A stretch of 13,741 nucleotides of DNA from Chitinophagaceae bacterium UBA3430 (GTDB taxonomy: Bacteria; Bacteroidota; Bacteroidia; Chitinophagales; Chitinophagaceae). The stretch lies in the NCBI GenBank assembly GCA_002378975.1, contig DFST01000048.1, forward strand, positions 1 through 13,741, given 5' to 3'. The number at the start of each line of letters is the position of its first letter. Position 1 is the first letter of the stretch. A program made the position numbers and the translations under genes. Below the pieces are notes generated by a model. That model made no database searches and was not told the origin of the DNA. It saw only the letters and a program-made list of their open reading frames with translations. Positions 1-7,552 of this stretch are shown piece by piece.

Positions 1-1752
1 CTCAAACGACTGAACAGCCTGGGCCATGTCAAGCAGGAGCTGGGCGATCTGCGCATTCAGGTGAAACTCGATGAAAAGGCCAAGACCCTGACCATTTCCG
101 ATGCGGGTATTGGACTGACCGCCGAGGAGATCAAGAAATACATCAATCAAGTCGCTTTTTCCGGAGCTACGGAGTTCATGGAAAAATTCAAAGAGGCGCA
201 AGATGCCAATGAGATCATCGGACGATTCGGACTTGGCTTCTACTCCGCCTTCATGGTTGCCGAGAAAGTAGAGATTCAAACCCTCTCCTACCAGGAGGGA
301 TCCGAAGCGGCGTATTGGTCTTGCGATGGTTCTACACAATTCGAAATCGGAAAAGGTAACCGCCAAACGCGCGGTACCGACATCATTCTGTACATTAATG
401 ATGAGTCCAAGGAATTTCTCGAGCAATTCCGCATCCAGGAGATCCTAAACAAATATTGCAAGTTTCTGCCCGTGCCCATTCAATTCGGCACCAAGACCGA
501 ATCCGTGCCCGACGGCGAAGACAAGGAGGGCAAACCCAAATACAAATCAGTGGAAGTTGACAACATCGTCAACACCACCAACCCGCTGTGGACCCGAACG
601 CCCAGCGAACTCACCGATGAAGATTATTTGAGCTTTTACCGAGAGCTGTATCCGATGTCGGAGGATCCGTTGTTCTGGATACACTTAAATGTGGACTATC
701 CGTTTAACCTGACCGGCATTTTGTATTTCCCTAAGGTCAAGAACGACCTTGAATTGCAACGCAACAAGATCAAATTATTCAGTCGCCAGGTGTTCATTAC
801 CGATGAGGTCAAAGACATCGTGCCTGAGTTCTTGTTATTGCTGCATGGCGTGATCGATTCACCCGATATTCCGCTGAATGTAAGCCGCTCGTTCCTGCAA
901 GCCGACAGCAACGTCAAAAAGATCAACGGCTACATCAGCCGCAAGGTGGCCGAGAAATTGCAGGAGCTGTTCAACAAGGACCGAAAATCGTTCGAAGAAA
1001 AATGGAAGGACCTGGGCATGTTCATCAAGTATGGGTCTCTCTCCGATGAGAAGTTTTTTGAGAAGTCTAAAAACTTTGTGTTGCTGACCAACACAAAATC
1101 GGAAACGAACACCCTGGACGAATACAAGATCAAAGTGCAGGATTTCCAGACCGATAAAAATGGCCAACTGGTTTGGCTGTATACGCAAGACGCCGACGGA
1201 CAACACAGCTATGTGGAGGCTGCCAATCAAAAGGGATATGATGTTTTGGTGATGGACTCGCCCATTGACATGCATTTCATCCAGCACCTGGAGATGAAAC
1301 TGGAAAAAACCTCGATGAAGCGGGTGGATGCGGACATACTCGACAAACTCATAGAGAAGTCGGACACGCCTACCCATGCATTGACGGAAACCGAAGTGAA
1401 CGACATCAAGAAAATTTTCGAGGAGGCCATCAACAACAAAGCGATGAGTGTGGAGTTGGAAAGCTTACAGGCTGAACAATTGCCGGTGATCATCACCCGC
1501 GAAGAATGGATGCGCCGGATGAAAGAAATGAGCAAAATGGGTGGGGGTATGAACTTCTACGGCAATTTGCCGGAGACCTTCAAGGTTTCTTTGAACGGCA
1601 ATCATCCGCTGTTGAAAAAGATCCTCCTGGCCGATGCCGAGCAACAAGCCAAGTTGGCCAAACAAGCGTATGACCTGGCCTTGCTGGCACAGGGGATGCT
1701 GAAAGGCGCCGACCTTACGGCTTTTGTAAATCGGAGTGTAGAGACCTTGTAA
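1..1752 (+). CDS. htpG: Molecular chaperone HtpG (Hsp90 family), 5' end missing
   Basis: Cytosolic ATP-dependent Hsp90 chaperone that acts as a dimer on client proteins. The reading frame is open from the first base, so the gene starts outside the window; 583 residues are visible and roughly 35-40 N-terminal residues, including the ELISNASDA-type ATP-binding box, are missing. A GTG at 61 is internal, because the codons before it (LKRLNSLGHVKQELGDL) still match the family. Visible GHKL ATPase motifs are DAGIGL at about residue 34 and GRFGLGFYSAFMVA at about residue 74, followed by a GT motif in RGTDIILYI. The middle domain has LNVSRSFLQ, which contains the conserved arginine that contacts ATP phosphate. 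The C-terminal dimerisation region is complete and ends VNRSVETL. No frameshift is seen. A strong terminator follows directly. The family assignment is secure. Confidence 0.97.
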   Translation, partial: LKRLNSLGHVKQELGDLRIQVKLDEKAKTLTISDAGIGLTAEEIKKYINQVAFSGATEFMEKFKEAQDANEIIGRFGLGFYSAFMVAEKVEIQTLSYQEGSEAAYWSCDGSTQFEIGKGNRQTRGTDIILYINDESKEFLEQFRIQEILNKYCKFLPVPIQFGTKTESVPDGEDKEGKPKYKSVEVDNIVNTTNPLWTRTPSELTDEDYLSFYRELYPMSEDPLFWIHLNVDYPFNLTGILYFPKVKNDLELQRNKIKLFSRQVFITDEVKDIVPEFLLLLHGVIDSPDIPLNVSRSFLQADSNVKKINGYISRKVAEKLQELFNKDRKSFEEKWKDLGMFIKYGSLSDEKFFEKSKNFVLLTNTKSETNTLDEYKIKVQDFQTDKNGQLVWLYTQDADGQHSYVEAANQKGYDVLVMDSPIDMHFIQHLEMKLEKTSMKRVDADILDKLIEKSDTPTHALTETEVNDIKKIFEEAINNKAMSVELESLQAEQLPVIITREEWMRRMKEMSKMGGGMNFYGNLPETFKVSLNGNHPLLKKILLADAEQQAKLAKQAYDLALLAQGMLKGADLTAFVNRSVETL

Positions 1753-1754
1753 AA

Positions 1755-1787
1755 CAAATGCCCCGAAATCGGGGCATTTGTTTTTTT
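1755..1787 (+). terminator. Intrinsic terminator after htpG, possibly bidirectional
   Basis: A perfect 11-bp stem (1755-1765 pairing with 1770-1780; CAAATGCCCCG and its complement) closes a 4-nt loop and is followed by seven T on the plus strand (1781-1787). It starts 3 nt after the htpG stop codon. Read on the minus strand, the same hairpin lies 13 nt after the 3' end of tRNA-Ser and is followed by four T, so it may also stop transcription from the tRNA, though less strongly. Confidence 0.9.
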
Positions 1788-1793
1788 AAGATG

Positions 1794-1884
1794 CGGAGAG
1801 GGAGGGATTCGAACCCTCGGTACAGATTTAAGTCCGTACAACGGTTTAGCAAACCGGCCCTTTCGGCCACTCAGGCACCTCTCC
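1794..1884 (-). tRNA. tRNA-Ser, anticodon GCU
   Basis: A complete class II tRNA of 91 nt on the minus strand. The acceptor stem GGAGAGG (1878-1884) pairs with CCTCTCC (1795-1801), with discriminator G at 1794. The anticodon loop TTGCTAA places GCT at 1848-1850, reading serine AGC/AGU codons. The long variable arm typical of tRNA-Ser folds as GTACGGA with TCTGTAC, with one G-U pair. The T arm is GAGGG-TTCGAAT-CCCTC (1802-1818). The 3' CCA is not encoded; the bases after the discriminator read CAT. It lies downstream of dnaA on the same strand but has its own promoter. Confidence 0.97.
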
Positions 1885-1896
1885 GGGTTTGGGCGA

Positions 1897-1927
1897 CAAA
1901 ATTAAAGATTCTGGATTCGATTTACAA
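1897..1927 (-). promoter_or_regulatory. Bacteroidota-type promoter of tRNA-Ser
   Basis: On the minus strand a TTG (-33 element, 1925-1927) is followed by exactly 20 nt and then TAATTTTG (1897-1904), which matches the TAnnTTTG -7 consensus of Bacteroidota sigma factors. The box ends 12 nt before the mature 5' end of the tRNA, leaving room for a short leader. The -33 element sits only about 10 nt past the dnaA stop codon, so the tRNA can be transcribed without dnaA. Confidence 0.75.
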
Positions 1928-1936
1928 GTCTTCCGA

Positions 1937-3370
1937 TCACATTGCCGCCAACTGCACTTTCTGTTGCAGTTCGAGCACGTTTTCTCGAAACACGCCATCC
2001 GTGTCCATCAGATCCTTGACGGTCTGGCAGGAGTGAATGACTGTAGTATGATCGCGGCCTCCGAAATGCTCCCCGATTGTCTTCAGTGAGTTCTTCGTGA
2101 AGGCTTTGGCCAGGTACATGGTAATCTGACGGGCTTGCACGATCTCGCGCTTGCGGGTTTTTTGAAGTAACTTATCGTATGCGACATCGAAGTATTCGCA
2201 GACCATCTTCTGGATCGTATCGATGGTGATCTCCTTGCTGGAAGATTTCACGAAGTTGCGCAACACCTTTTTAGCCAGATCGAGGTCGATCTCACGGCGG
2301 TTCAAGGAAGACTGGGCCAATAAAGAGATCAAGGCACCTTCCAACTCGCGCACGTTGTTGCTGATGTTGTAAGCGATGTATTTAACGACCTCTTTGGGCA
2401 TCTCCAGGCCGTTCTTCTTCATTTTCAGTTCCAGGATCTCCACGCGGGTCTCGTATTCCGGCACTTGCAGGTCGGCGCTGAGCCCCCAGCGGAAACGACT
2501 GAGCAAACGCTCATTCAATCCTTCCAGGTCCTTGGGTGATTTATCGGAAGTGAGAACCAGTTGCTTTTGGGACTGGTGCAGGTGATTGAAGATCGCGAAG
2601 AAGGCGTCCTGTGTTTTCTCCGCCTTGGCGAAGAAATGGACATCGTCTACGATCAATACATCGATCAACTGATAAAAATGAATGAAATCGTTGATGGCAT
2701 TGTTGCGGCTGTGGTCCATGAACTGGTTGATGAACTTCTCCGCACTTACATACAGCACCACTTTATTGGGATGCGAACGCTTCACCTCATTGCCGATGGC
2801 CTGCGCCAAGTGGGTTTTTCCCAACCCGACACCACCGTAGATCACCAAGGGATTGAACGAATTGGCCCCGGGCTTCTCGGCCACCGTTTTCCCGGCCCGA
2901 CGCGCCACCCGGTTGCAATCCCCTTCCACAAAACTGTCGAAGGTATAGCTGGCATTCAACTGCGGGTCAATCTGCATTTTCTTCAATCCCGGAATCACAA
3001 AGGGATTGCGTACAGGTGTATTGATCACCAGCGGGAAATCCATTTCGTTGTTGGAATAGGCTTTGAAACCTTGACCCGCCACGTCCATGGTCACCGGCTT
3101 GTTGCGGCTGTTGCCACTGTCGACCATGATCCGGTATTCCAAACGCGCCTCTTTGCCCATTTCCCGCTTCAGGGTCTTGGACAAGAGATTCACGTAATGC
3201 TCTTCCAAATATTCGTAAAAGAATTGACTGGGAACCTGAATGACCAGCACACTGCCTTTCAGAGAAACTGGCTCAATGGGCTCAAACCAGGTCTTGAAAT
3301 GCTGCCATTCCACGATGTCCTTGATGATCTTGAGACAGTTCGACCAAACTTTTTCCACGTTCTTCTCCAT
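1937..3370 (-). CDS. dnaA: Chromosomal replication initiator protein DnaA
   Basis: Binds DnaA boxes at oriC, melts the origin and helps load the replicative helicase. From the ATG at 3370 it is 477 residues, normal for the family; an in-frame TTG at 3379 would add three residues (MSS), but ATG is preferred because MEKNVEKVWSNC matches usual N-termini. Numbering from the TTG: domain I covers about 1-85 with the WFEPIEPV motif, followed by a variable linker. The AAA+ domain III has Walker A GGVGLGKTH at 182-190, Walker B VLIVDDVHFF at 241-250, sensor 1 LVLTSD near 284-289 and the arginine-finger region RLLSRFRWGL at 291-300. Domain IV has the DNA-binding signature GGRDHTTVIH at about 440-449. 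It ends QLAAM, 52 nt before tRNA-Ser. No consensus TAnnTTTG box is seen upstream, so its promoter is unassigned. Confidence 0.98.
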   Translation of the reverse strand: MEKNVEKVWSNCLKIIKDIVEWQHFKTWFEPIEPVSLKGSVLVIQVPSQFFYEYLEEHYVNLLSKTLKREMGKEARLEYRIMVDSGNSRNKPVTMDVAGQGFKAYSNNEMDFPLVINTPVRNPFVIPGLKKMQIDPQLNASYTFDSFVEGDCNRVARRAGKTVAEKPGANSFNPLVIYGGVGLGKTHLAQAIGNEVKRSHPNKVVLYVSAEKFINQFMDHSRNNAINDFIHFYQLIDVLIVDDVHFFAKAEKTQDAFFAIFNHLHQSQKQLVLTSDKSPKDLEGLNERLLSRFRWGLSADLQVPEYETRVEILELKMKKNGLEMPKEVVKYIAYNISNNVRELEGALISLLAQSSLNRREIDLDLAKKVLRNFVKSSSKEITIDTIQKMVCEYFDVAYDKLLQKTRKREIVQARQITMYLAKAFTKNSLKTIGEHFGGRDHTTVIHSCQTVKDLMDTDGVFRENVLELQQKVQLAAM

Positions 3371-3713
3371 CGAGCTCAAAGCAGTTTATCTAGAATGACC
3401 GGTTGTTGATGTTAAGCCCACCTCCTCGCTATGCTTATTCACAAAAAGTCTAGTGGGACGGCGAATATCAACATTTTTTCCAGAAAAAAAACTTTTGCGG
3501 ATTTGTTTTTTGAGCATTCCGCAGAACCTTATTTTTTCCTGCTTTTTTCATGCAAAAATTTGGAAATATCAACCTCATTCCCTTTCAGCTGTTCATCGGC
3601 CAATTTGGCAAAGAATCCGCGTTGAAACATCGAACAATCGTTTGATTCTGCACTAAGTGAAATCGCTCATAAAAACCGATCTTTATGCTTTCAGGATAAC
3701 TCCCTGACCGATA
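3371..3713. other. A/T-rich divergent intergenic region upstream of dnaA
   Basis: This 343-nt gap lies between the divergent starts of dnaA and the FAD oxidoreductase and holds no convincing gene. It is far richer in A and T runs than its surroundings between about 3464 and 3570. Contents: one DnaA-box match (3435-3443); AATATCAAC twice (3464-3472, 3565-3573); ATTTTTTCC twice (3473-3481, 3531-3539); a T6C-CA-GA6 palindrome (3474-3489); and an inverted repeat TGCGGA/TCCGCA with a 16-nt spacer (3496-3501, 3518-3523). The short open frames here have low-complexity translations and no family resemblance. Its likely role is the dnaA control region, possibly origin-related; this is inference. Confidence 0.6.
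3435..3443 (+). promoter_or_regulatory. DnaA box upstream of dnaA
   Basis: TTATTCACA is an exact match to the DnaA-box consensus TTWTNCACA, 64 nt upstream of the preferred dnaA start and beside the A/T-rich tract. A second site with one mismatch, TTTTCCACG, lies inside the 5' end of dnaA at 3351-3359. One exact box is enough for autoregulation but thin evidence for an origin. Confidence 0.5.
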
Positions 3714-5282
3714 ATGATACGCTCCATTCGAATCCCCGTATTGCCGGCAGAAGCGACCAACCCGCATCTGGTCCGATCGGTATTGCTGTCTGCCCTTGGC
3801 ATCCCAACTCAACAACTCTCCGGATACCGCATCCGAAAACGATCGATCGATGCACGCCACCGATCGGTTCGTGTGATTCTGACCATCGATGCATACATCG
3901 ACGAACCCCTATCTCCAGAGGTCCCGATTCAGTTCGAATTCCCGGTCCTGAAACCCGGTGCCAAAAAAGTGGTGATCGTGGGGGCCGGACCAGCCGGATT
4001 GTTTGCCGCACTCAAACTCATACAATCGGGCATTCAACCCATCATTATTGAACGGGGAAAGGATGTTCGCAGCAGGCGCCGGGACTTAGCCGCTCTGAAT
4101 AAACAGGGCCAGGTAGATCCAGACAGCAATTATTGCTTTGGAGAAGGAGGTGCAGGTACCTACAGCGACGGCAAATTGTATACCCGAAGCCAGAAGCGGG
4201 GCGATCTGGAACGCATTCTCCAACTATTTGTGTTTTTTGGCGCCTCATCCAATATTTTGATCGACGCCCATCCCCATATTGGCACCAATAAACTTCCCGG
4301 AATTATCACCGCCATGCGGGAAGCCATTCAGCAAGCGGGTGGTGAGATCCATTTCGAATCCCGAATGAGCGACCTACAGCTGCAAGCCGGACAAATCCGC
4401 GCCTTGGTCGATGCCGCTGGTCGTATCCACCAGGCCGATGCCTATTTGTTGGCGACCGGCCATTCGGCCCGCGATGTATTTGAACTGCTGCACCACAAAG
4501 GAATCCGGATCGAAGCCAAACCTTTTGCCTTAGGTGTTCGGGTCGAGCATCCACAGGACACCATCGATCAGGCCCAATACCATTGTCAAGGGCACCGCGA
4601 TCCCCTTTTGCCTCCGGCTGCCTACAGTTGGGTTGAACAAGTGGAAGAGCGCGGCGTTTTTTCTTTTTGTATGTGTCCGGGGGGTATCATCGCGCCCGCC
4701 TCAACCGCCCCAGGGGAGATTGTTGTAAATGGCTGGAGCCCCTCCAAACGAAACAATCCATACGCCAACAGTGGCATCGTGGTCAGTGTGGACTTGGCCG
4801 ATTGTAAAAAATTCGAACAAACAGGTCCGCTCGCGGCCCTGGCCTTTCAACGGTCCATCGAGCAGCAGGCATTTCGTGCCGGAGGTGGTGAATTGGTCGC
4901 CCCAGCCCTGCGCCTCACCGATTTTTGTGAGGGACGGACTTCCGGTGATTTGCCAGATTGTTCTTACCTCCCCGGACTCAAAGCCGCTGATCTACGAGAA
5001 GTGTTGCCTGCATTCATACACCGCCGACTGAAAGAGGCGTTTGTACGGGTAGGCAAAAAAATGCGCGGGTATTACACCCGGGAAGCGGTGGTGGTGGCTA
5101 CGGAATCACGGACCTCCTCCCCGGTGCGGATCCCCCGCGACCGCGACGCTTTTCATCATCCGGAGGTCACTAATCTCTACCCCTGCGGCGAAGGAGCCGG
5201 CTACGCCGGAGGCATCGTGAGTGCCGCCATGGATGGAGAACGGGTTGCCGAGGCGATCCTCCAGCGTTTAACGAATGGATAA
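3714..5282 (+). CDS. NAD(P)/FAD-dependent oxidoreductase, COG2509-like
   Basis: A 522-residue soluble flavoprotein of the two-dinucleotide-binding-domain superfamily. After an N-terminal region of about 80 residues without FAD motifs, the FAD-binding Rossmann motif is VIVGAGPAGLFAA (GAGPAG at 90-95), with the ribose-binding acidic residue in IIIER (E113). Next come CFGEGGAGTYSDGKL (141-155) and DAHPHIGTNKLPG (from 184), typical of this uncharacterised FAD-dependent dehydrogenase family, then an ATGHSARD motif. The C-terminal FAD motif is YPCGEGAGYAGGI, with its Cys near residue 491. No signal peptide or membrane segment is visible. The start at 3714 is supported because the ATG at 3685 reads into a stop after four codons. 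It is divergent from dnaA and lies 47 nt before the ABC ATPase. The true substrate and electron partner are unknown to me. Confidence 0.9.
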   Translation: MIRSIRIPVLPAEATNPHLVRSVLLSALGIPTQQLSGYRIRKRSIDARHRSVRVILTIDAYIDEPLSPEVPIQFEFPVLKPGAKKVVIVGAGPAGLFAALKLIQSGIQPIIIERGKDVRSRRRDLAALNKQGQVDPDSNYCFGEGGAGTYSDGKLYTRSQKRGDLERILQLFVFFGASSNILIDAHPHIGTNKLPGIITAMREAIQQAGGEIHFESRMSDLQLQAGQIRALVDAAGRIHQADAYLLATGHSARDVFELLHHKGIRIEAKPFALGVRVEHPQDTIDQAQYHCQGHRDPLLPPAAYSWVEQVEERGVFSFCMCPGGIIAPASTAPGEIVVNGWSPSKRNNPYANSGIVVSVDLADCKKFEQTGPLAALAFQRSIEQQAFRAGGGELVAPALRLTDFCEGRTSGDLPDCSYLPGLKAADLREVLPAFIHRRLKEAFVRVGKKMRGYYTREAVVVATESRTSSPVRIPRDRDAFHHPEVTNLYPCGEGAGYAGGIVSAAMDGERVAEAILQRLTNG

Positions 5283-5304
5283 CACGGGCTCACAGCAGGA
5301 CCAA

Positions 5305-5312
5305 TACCTTTG
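5305..5312 (+). promoter_or_regulatory. Possible -7 promoter box for the ABC exporter genes
   Basis: TACCTTTG matches the Bacteroidota -7 consensus TAnnTTTG and lies 17 nt before the ATG of the ABC ATPase, in the 47-nt gap after the oxidoreductase. No TTG is found at the usual 17-23 nt upstream, so the call rests on the -7 element alone. Confidence 0.45.
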
Positions 5313-5329
5313 CTGAAATTTTTCTCGCC

Positions 5330-6262
5330 ATGGCCGAGCTGCTGCAGGTGCAACACCTGAAAAAATATTTCGCCAATCAGAAGGCGGTGGACGACATCAG
5401 CTTCTCTGTAGAGGAGGGATCCATATTCGGACTTCTGGGTCCCAACGGAGCTGGCAAGACCACCCTGATCCGTATGATCACCGGCATCTTTTACCCGGAT
5501 GCGGGCCAGATCACGTTTCAAGGAAAGCCCTTCGATCCCATCCACGATGTACGTCACATCGGATACATGCCGGAAGAAAGAGGCCTATACAAGAAAATGA
5601 AGATCGGCGAGCATGCGCTCTATCTGGCCCAACTCAAAGGATTATCACGAAGCGATGCGATGCGTCAAGTAAAAATTTGGTTTGAGCGCCTGGAAATGGA
5701 AAGCTGGTGGAATAAAAAAGTGGAAGACCTCTCCAAGGGGATGAGTCAAAAACTTCAATTCGTGAGCACCGTATTGCACGAGCCCCGTTTGATCATCTTG
5801 GATGAGCCCTTCAGTGGTCTCGATCCGGTAAACAGCAACCTAATCAAAGATGAAATTCATCGGCTGGCGAAGAACGGATCGACCATCATCTTCAGTACGC
5901 ATCGAATGGAGCAAGTGGAAGAGATCTGCCAACAGATCATTTTGGTGAATCGCGGACAAAAGATCTTGGACGGCACAGTCAACTCGATCAAACAGCAATA
6001 CAAACAGAGTCAATACCGCATCGGAATCCCGGCCCTCAACGAAGCACATCTCGCCGAAGCACCGTTTGAACTCATTCAGTCAAAGGAAAACGAACAGATC
6101 GCACGCATCGCCGATGGAAAAAGCTCCAACGACGTATTGCGTTTTCTCATTGATCGCTCGATTCCGGTCCACTCCTTCGTAGAGATATTGCCCAGCCTGA
6201 ACGATATTTTCATTCGCTTGGTCGAAGACACTCCGGTAACCCGTCAATTTCAACCAGCCTGA
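5330..6262 (+). CDS. ABC transporter ATP-binding protein, NatA-like with DUF4162-type C-terminus
   Basis: Cytoplasmic ATPase subunit (310 aa) of an ABC-2 type exporter. Walker A GPNGAGKTT is at 37-45, the signature LSKGM at 134-138, Walker B LIILDEP at 154-160 (catalytic E159), the D-loop in SGLDP, and the switch histidine H191 in STHRMEQ. The usual Q-loop glutamine is absent; the position reads GYMPEERGLY, a form I know from this subfamily. Residues from about 215 form a C-terminal domain resembling DUF4162. The permease begins 12 nt after its stop codon, so the two form an operon. By analogy with NatAB it may export an ion or small compound; the substrate cannot be read from sequence. Confidence 0.93.
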   Translation: MAELLQVQHLKKYFANQKAVDDISFSVEEGSIFGLLGPNGAGKTTLIRMITGIFYPDAGQITFQGKPFDPIHDVRHIGYMPEERGLYKKMKIGEHALYLAQLKGLSRSDAMRQVKIWFERLEMESWWNKKVEDLSKGMSQKLQFVSTVLHEPRLIILDEPFSGLDPVNSNLIKDEIHRLAKNGSTIIFSTHRMEQVEEICQQIILVNRGQKILDGTVNSIKQQYKQSQYRIGIPALNEAHLAEAPFELIQSKENEQIARIADGKSSNDVLRFLIDRSIPVHSFVEILPSLNDIFIRLVEDTPVTRQFQPA

Positions 6263-6274
6263 TAATCCAACATC

Positions 6275-7552
6275 ATGTACAAGACATTCATCATCATACA
6301 ACGCGAATACCTGACCCGCGTACGGAAAAAGACCTTCATCATTTCCACTTTGCTGTTTCCGATCCTCTACGTCGGACTCATCTTCGGGATGGGATTCCTG
6401 GCCGAGAACAGCAAACAAAATCTGAACATCGCCTTGATCGATCAAAGTGGTTATTTCAAGCAAGTCGATCTGGACCGCGAAAACACCCTCGATCCCAGCT
6501 CCAAGATCAGCTTGGTTACTGAGCGCGCTACAGACGTATTGAAAGATCCCGAAGCGGCTGGCTATGACGGGTTCATTCGCCTGCCGAAATTGGACTGGCG
6601 ACAAGGTTCTGACCAGATCTTCATCGAAGCAAAAAAATCATACGGCAGTGGCACTACCGCCACCGTGGAGGCCAAACTCAACCGCATTTGGAATCGCATC
6701 AAGAACGACAGCCTCTCGATCGATGAAAACAAACAAGTGATCCTGCAGGCCAGTCAACTTTCGATCCGATCCAAGAATATGGACGACGCCAGCTCCAATG
6801 CGAACATCGCCGAGGTCATTGGATATGTAGCCGGTCTGTTGATCTATTTGATCTTATTGATCTACGGATCCCAGGTAATGATGGGTGTCATGGAAGAAAA
6901 AACCAATCGCATTGCAGAAGTATTGGTCTCTTCGGTACGCCCCTTCCAAATGATGATGGGCAAGATCATCGGCATTGGCCTGGTGGCACTGACTCAATTT
7001 CTTCTTTGGATCGGTTTTGTGTTGATCGTATACAATGTATCCAAAGCATCGGGCGAATCCATGAGCGCAGCCACGGTCATGGTTGGAAAGATGCAGCAGG
7101 TATTCACGGGCATCAATGTTCCCTTGATCTTGTTCTGTTTCGGATTTTATTTTCTGGGAGGATTCTTTTTTTACTCGTCACTCTATGCCGCCATCGGCAG
7201 CGCCGTCAACGAAGATCTTCGAGAGGCCCAATCACTTAGCTTTCCCATTACGATGCTGGTGATCATTTCAATTGCCCTGATGTCGACCGCTACGGCGAAT
7301 CCAACCGGACCGATCGCTGTGTGGGCCAGCATCATCCCTTTCAGTTCCCCCATCGTGATGATGGCCCGCATTCCCTATGGCGTACCGGGCACCGTTCCCT
7401 GGTGGCAACTTGGATTGTCTATGGTCATGTTGGTGATCGGATTTTTGGGAACCGTTTGGTTTGCCGGAAAGATCTATCGTACCGGGATTCTGATGTACGG
7501 CAAAAAACCTACCTGGGGGGAAATGTTGAAATGGGTGTTTCGAAAAAGCTGA
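6275..7552 (+). CDS. ABC-2 type transporter permease, NatB/YhaP-like
   Basis: Inner-membrane subunit (425 aa) pairing with the ATPase encoded immediately before it. About six membrane segments are visible: 21-43, 181-204, 231-254, 281-307, 322-338 and 377-399. A large soluble domain of about 135 residues lies between the first and second segments, presumably on the periplasmic side. The cytoplasmic motif MEEKTNRIAEVLVSS (about 206-220) after the second segment is typical of ABC-2 permeases and likely contacts the ATPase. The N-terminal basic stretch TRVRKKTF and the C-terminal KPTWGEMLKW are cytoplasmic. Its stop codon abuts that of the convergent nitronate monooxygenase with no bases between. 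Substrate unknown. Confidence 0.92.
   Translation: MYKTFIIIQREYLTRVRKKTFIISTLLFPILYVGLIFGMGFLAENSKQNLNIALIDQSGYFKQVDLDRENTLDPSSKISLVTERATDVLKDPEAAGYDGFIRLPKLDWRQGSDQIFIEAKKSYGSGTTATVEAKLNRIWNRIKNDSLSIDENKQVILQASQLSIRSKNMDDASSNANIAEVIGYVAGLLIYLILLIYGSQVMMGVMEEKTNRIAEVLVSSVRPFQMMMGKIIGIGLVALTQFLLWIGFVLIVYNVSKASGESMSAATVMVGKMQQVFTGINVPLILFCFGFYFLGGFFFYSSLYAAIGSAVNEDLREAQSLSFPITMLVIISIALMSTATANPTGPIAVWASIIPFSSPIVMMARIPYGVPGTVPWWQLGLSMVMLVIGFLGTVWFAGKIYRTGILMYGKKPTWGEMLKWVFRKS

Noticed and set aside
61..61. GTG at 61 as the start of HtpG.
   Set aside because: The 20 codons before it are in frame and match HtpG, so the gene is truncated by the window rather than starting here.
859..1377. A 172-codon open frame on the minus strand inside htpG.
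   Set aside because: It is opposite the conserved HtpG middle domain, with no recognisable motif and no promoter box.
2561..3409. A 282-codon open frame on the plus strand, opposite dnaA.
   Set aside because: It is antisense to an intact, well-conserved dnaA; its translation is rich in His and Arg with no family motif, as expected from a shadow frame.
3496..3523. Inverted repeat TGCGGA/TCCGCA as an intrinsic terminator.
   Set aside because: The stem is 6 bp with a 16-nt loop and lies upstream of both flanking genes; a protein-binding site or chance is more likely.
3431..3860. Short open frames in and around the dnaA upstream region (for example 3431-3625 plus and 3585-3860 minus).
   Set aside because: Translations follow the T/A runs (Phe/Lys-rich), resemble nothing known, and the minus-strand one overlaps the start of the oxidoreductase gene.
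5201..5557. A 118-codon minus-strand frame spanning the oxidoreductase/ABC ATPase junction.
   Set aside because: It overlaps the conserved ends of two real genes, including Walker A of the ATPase, and has no family resemblance.
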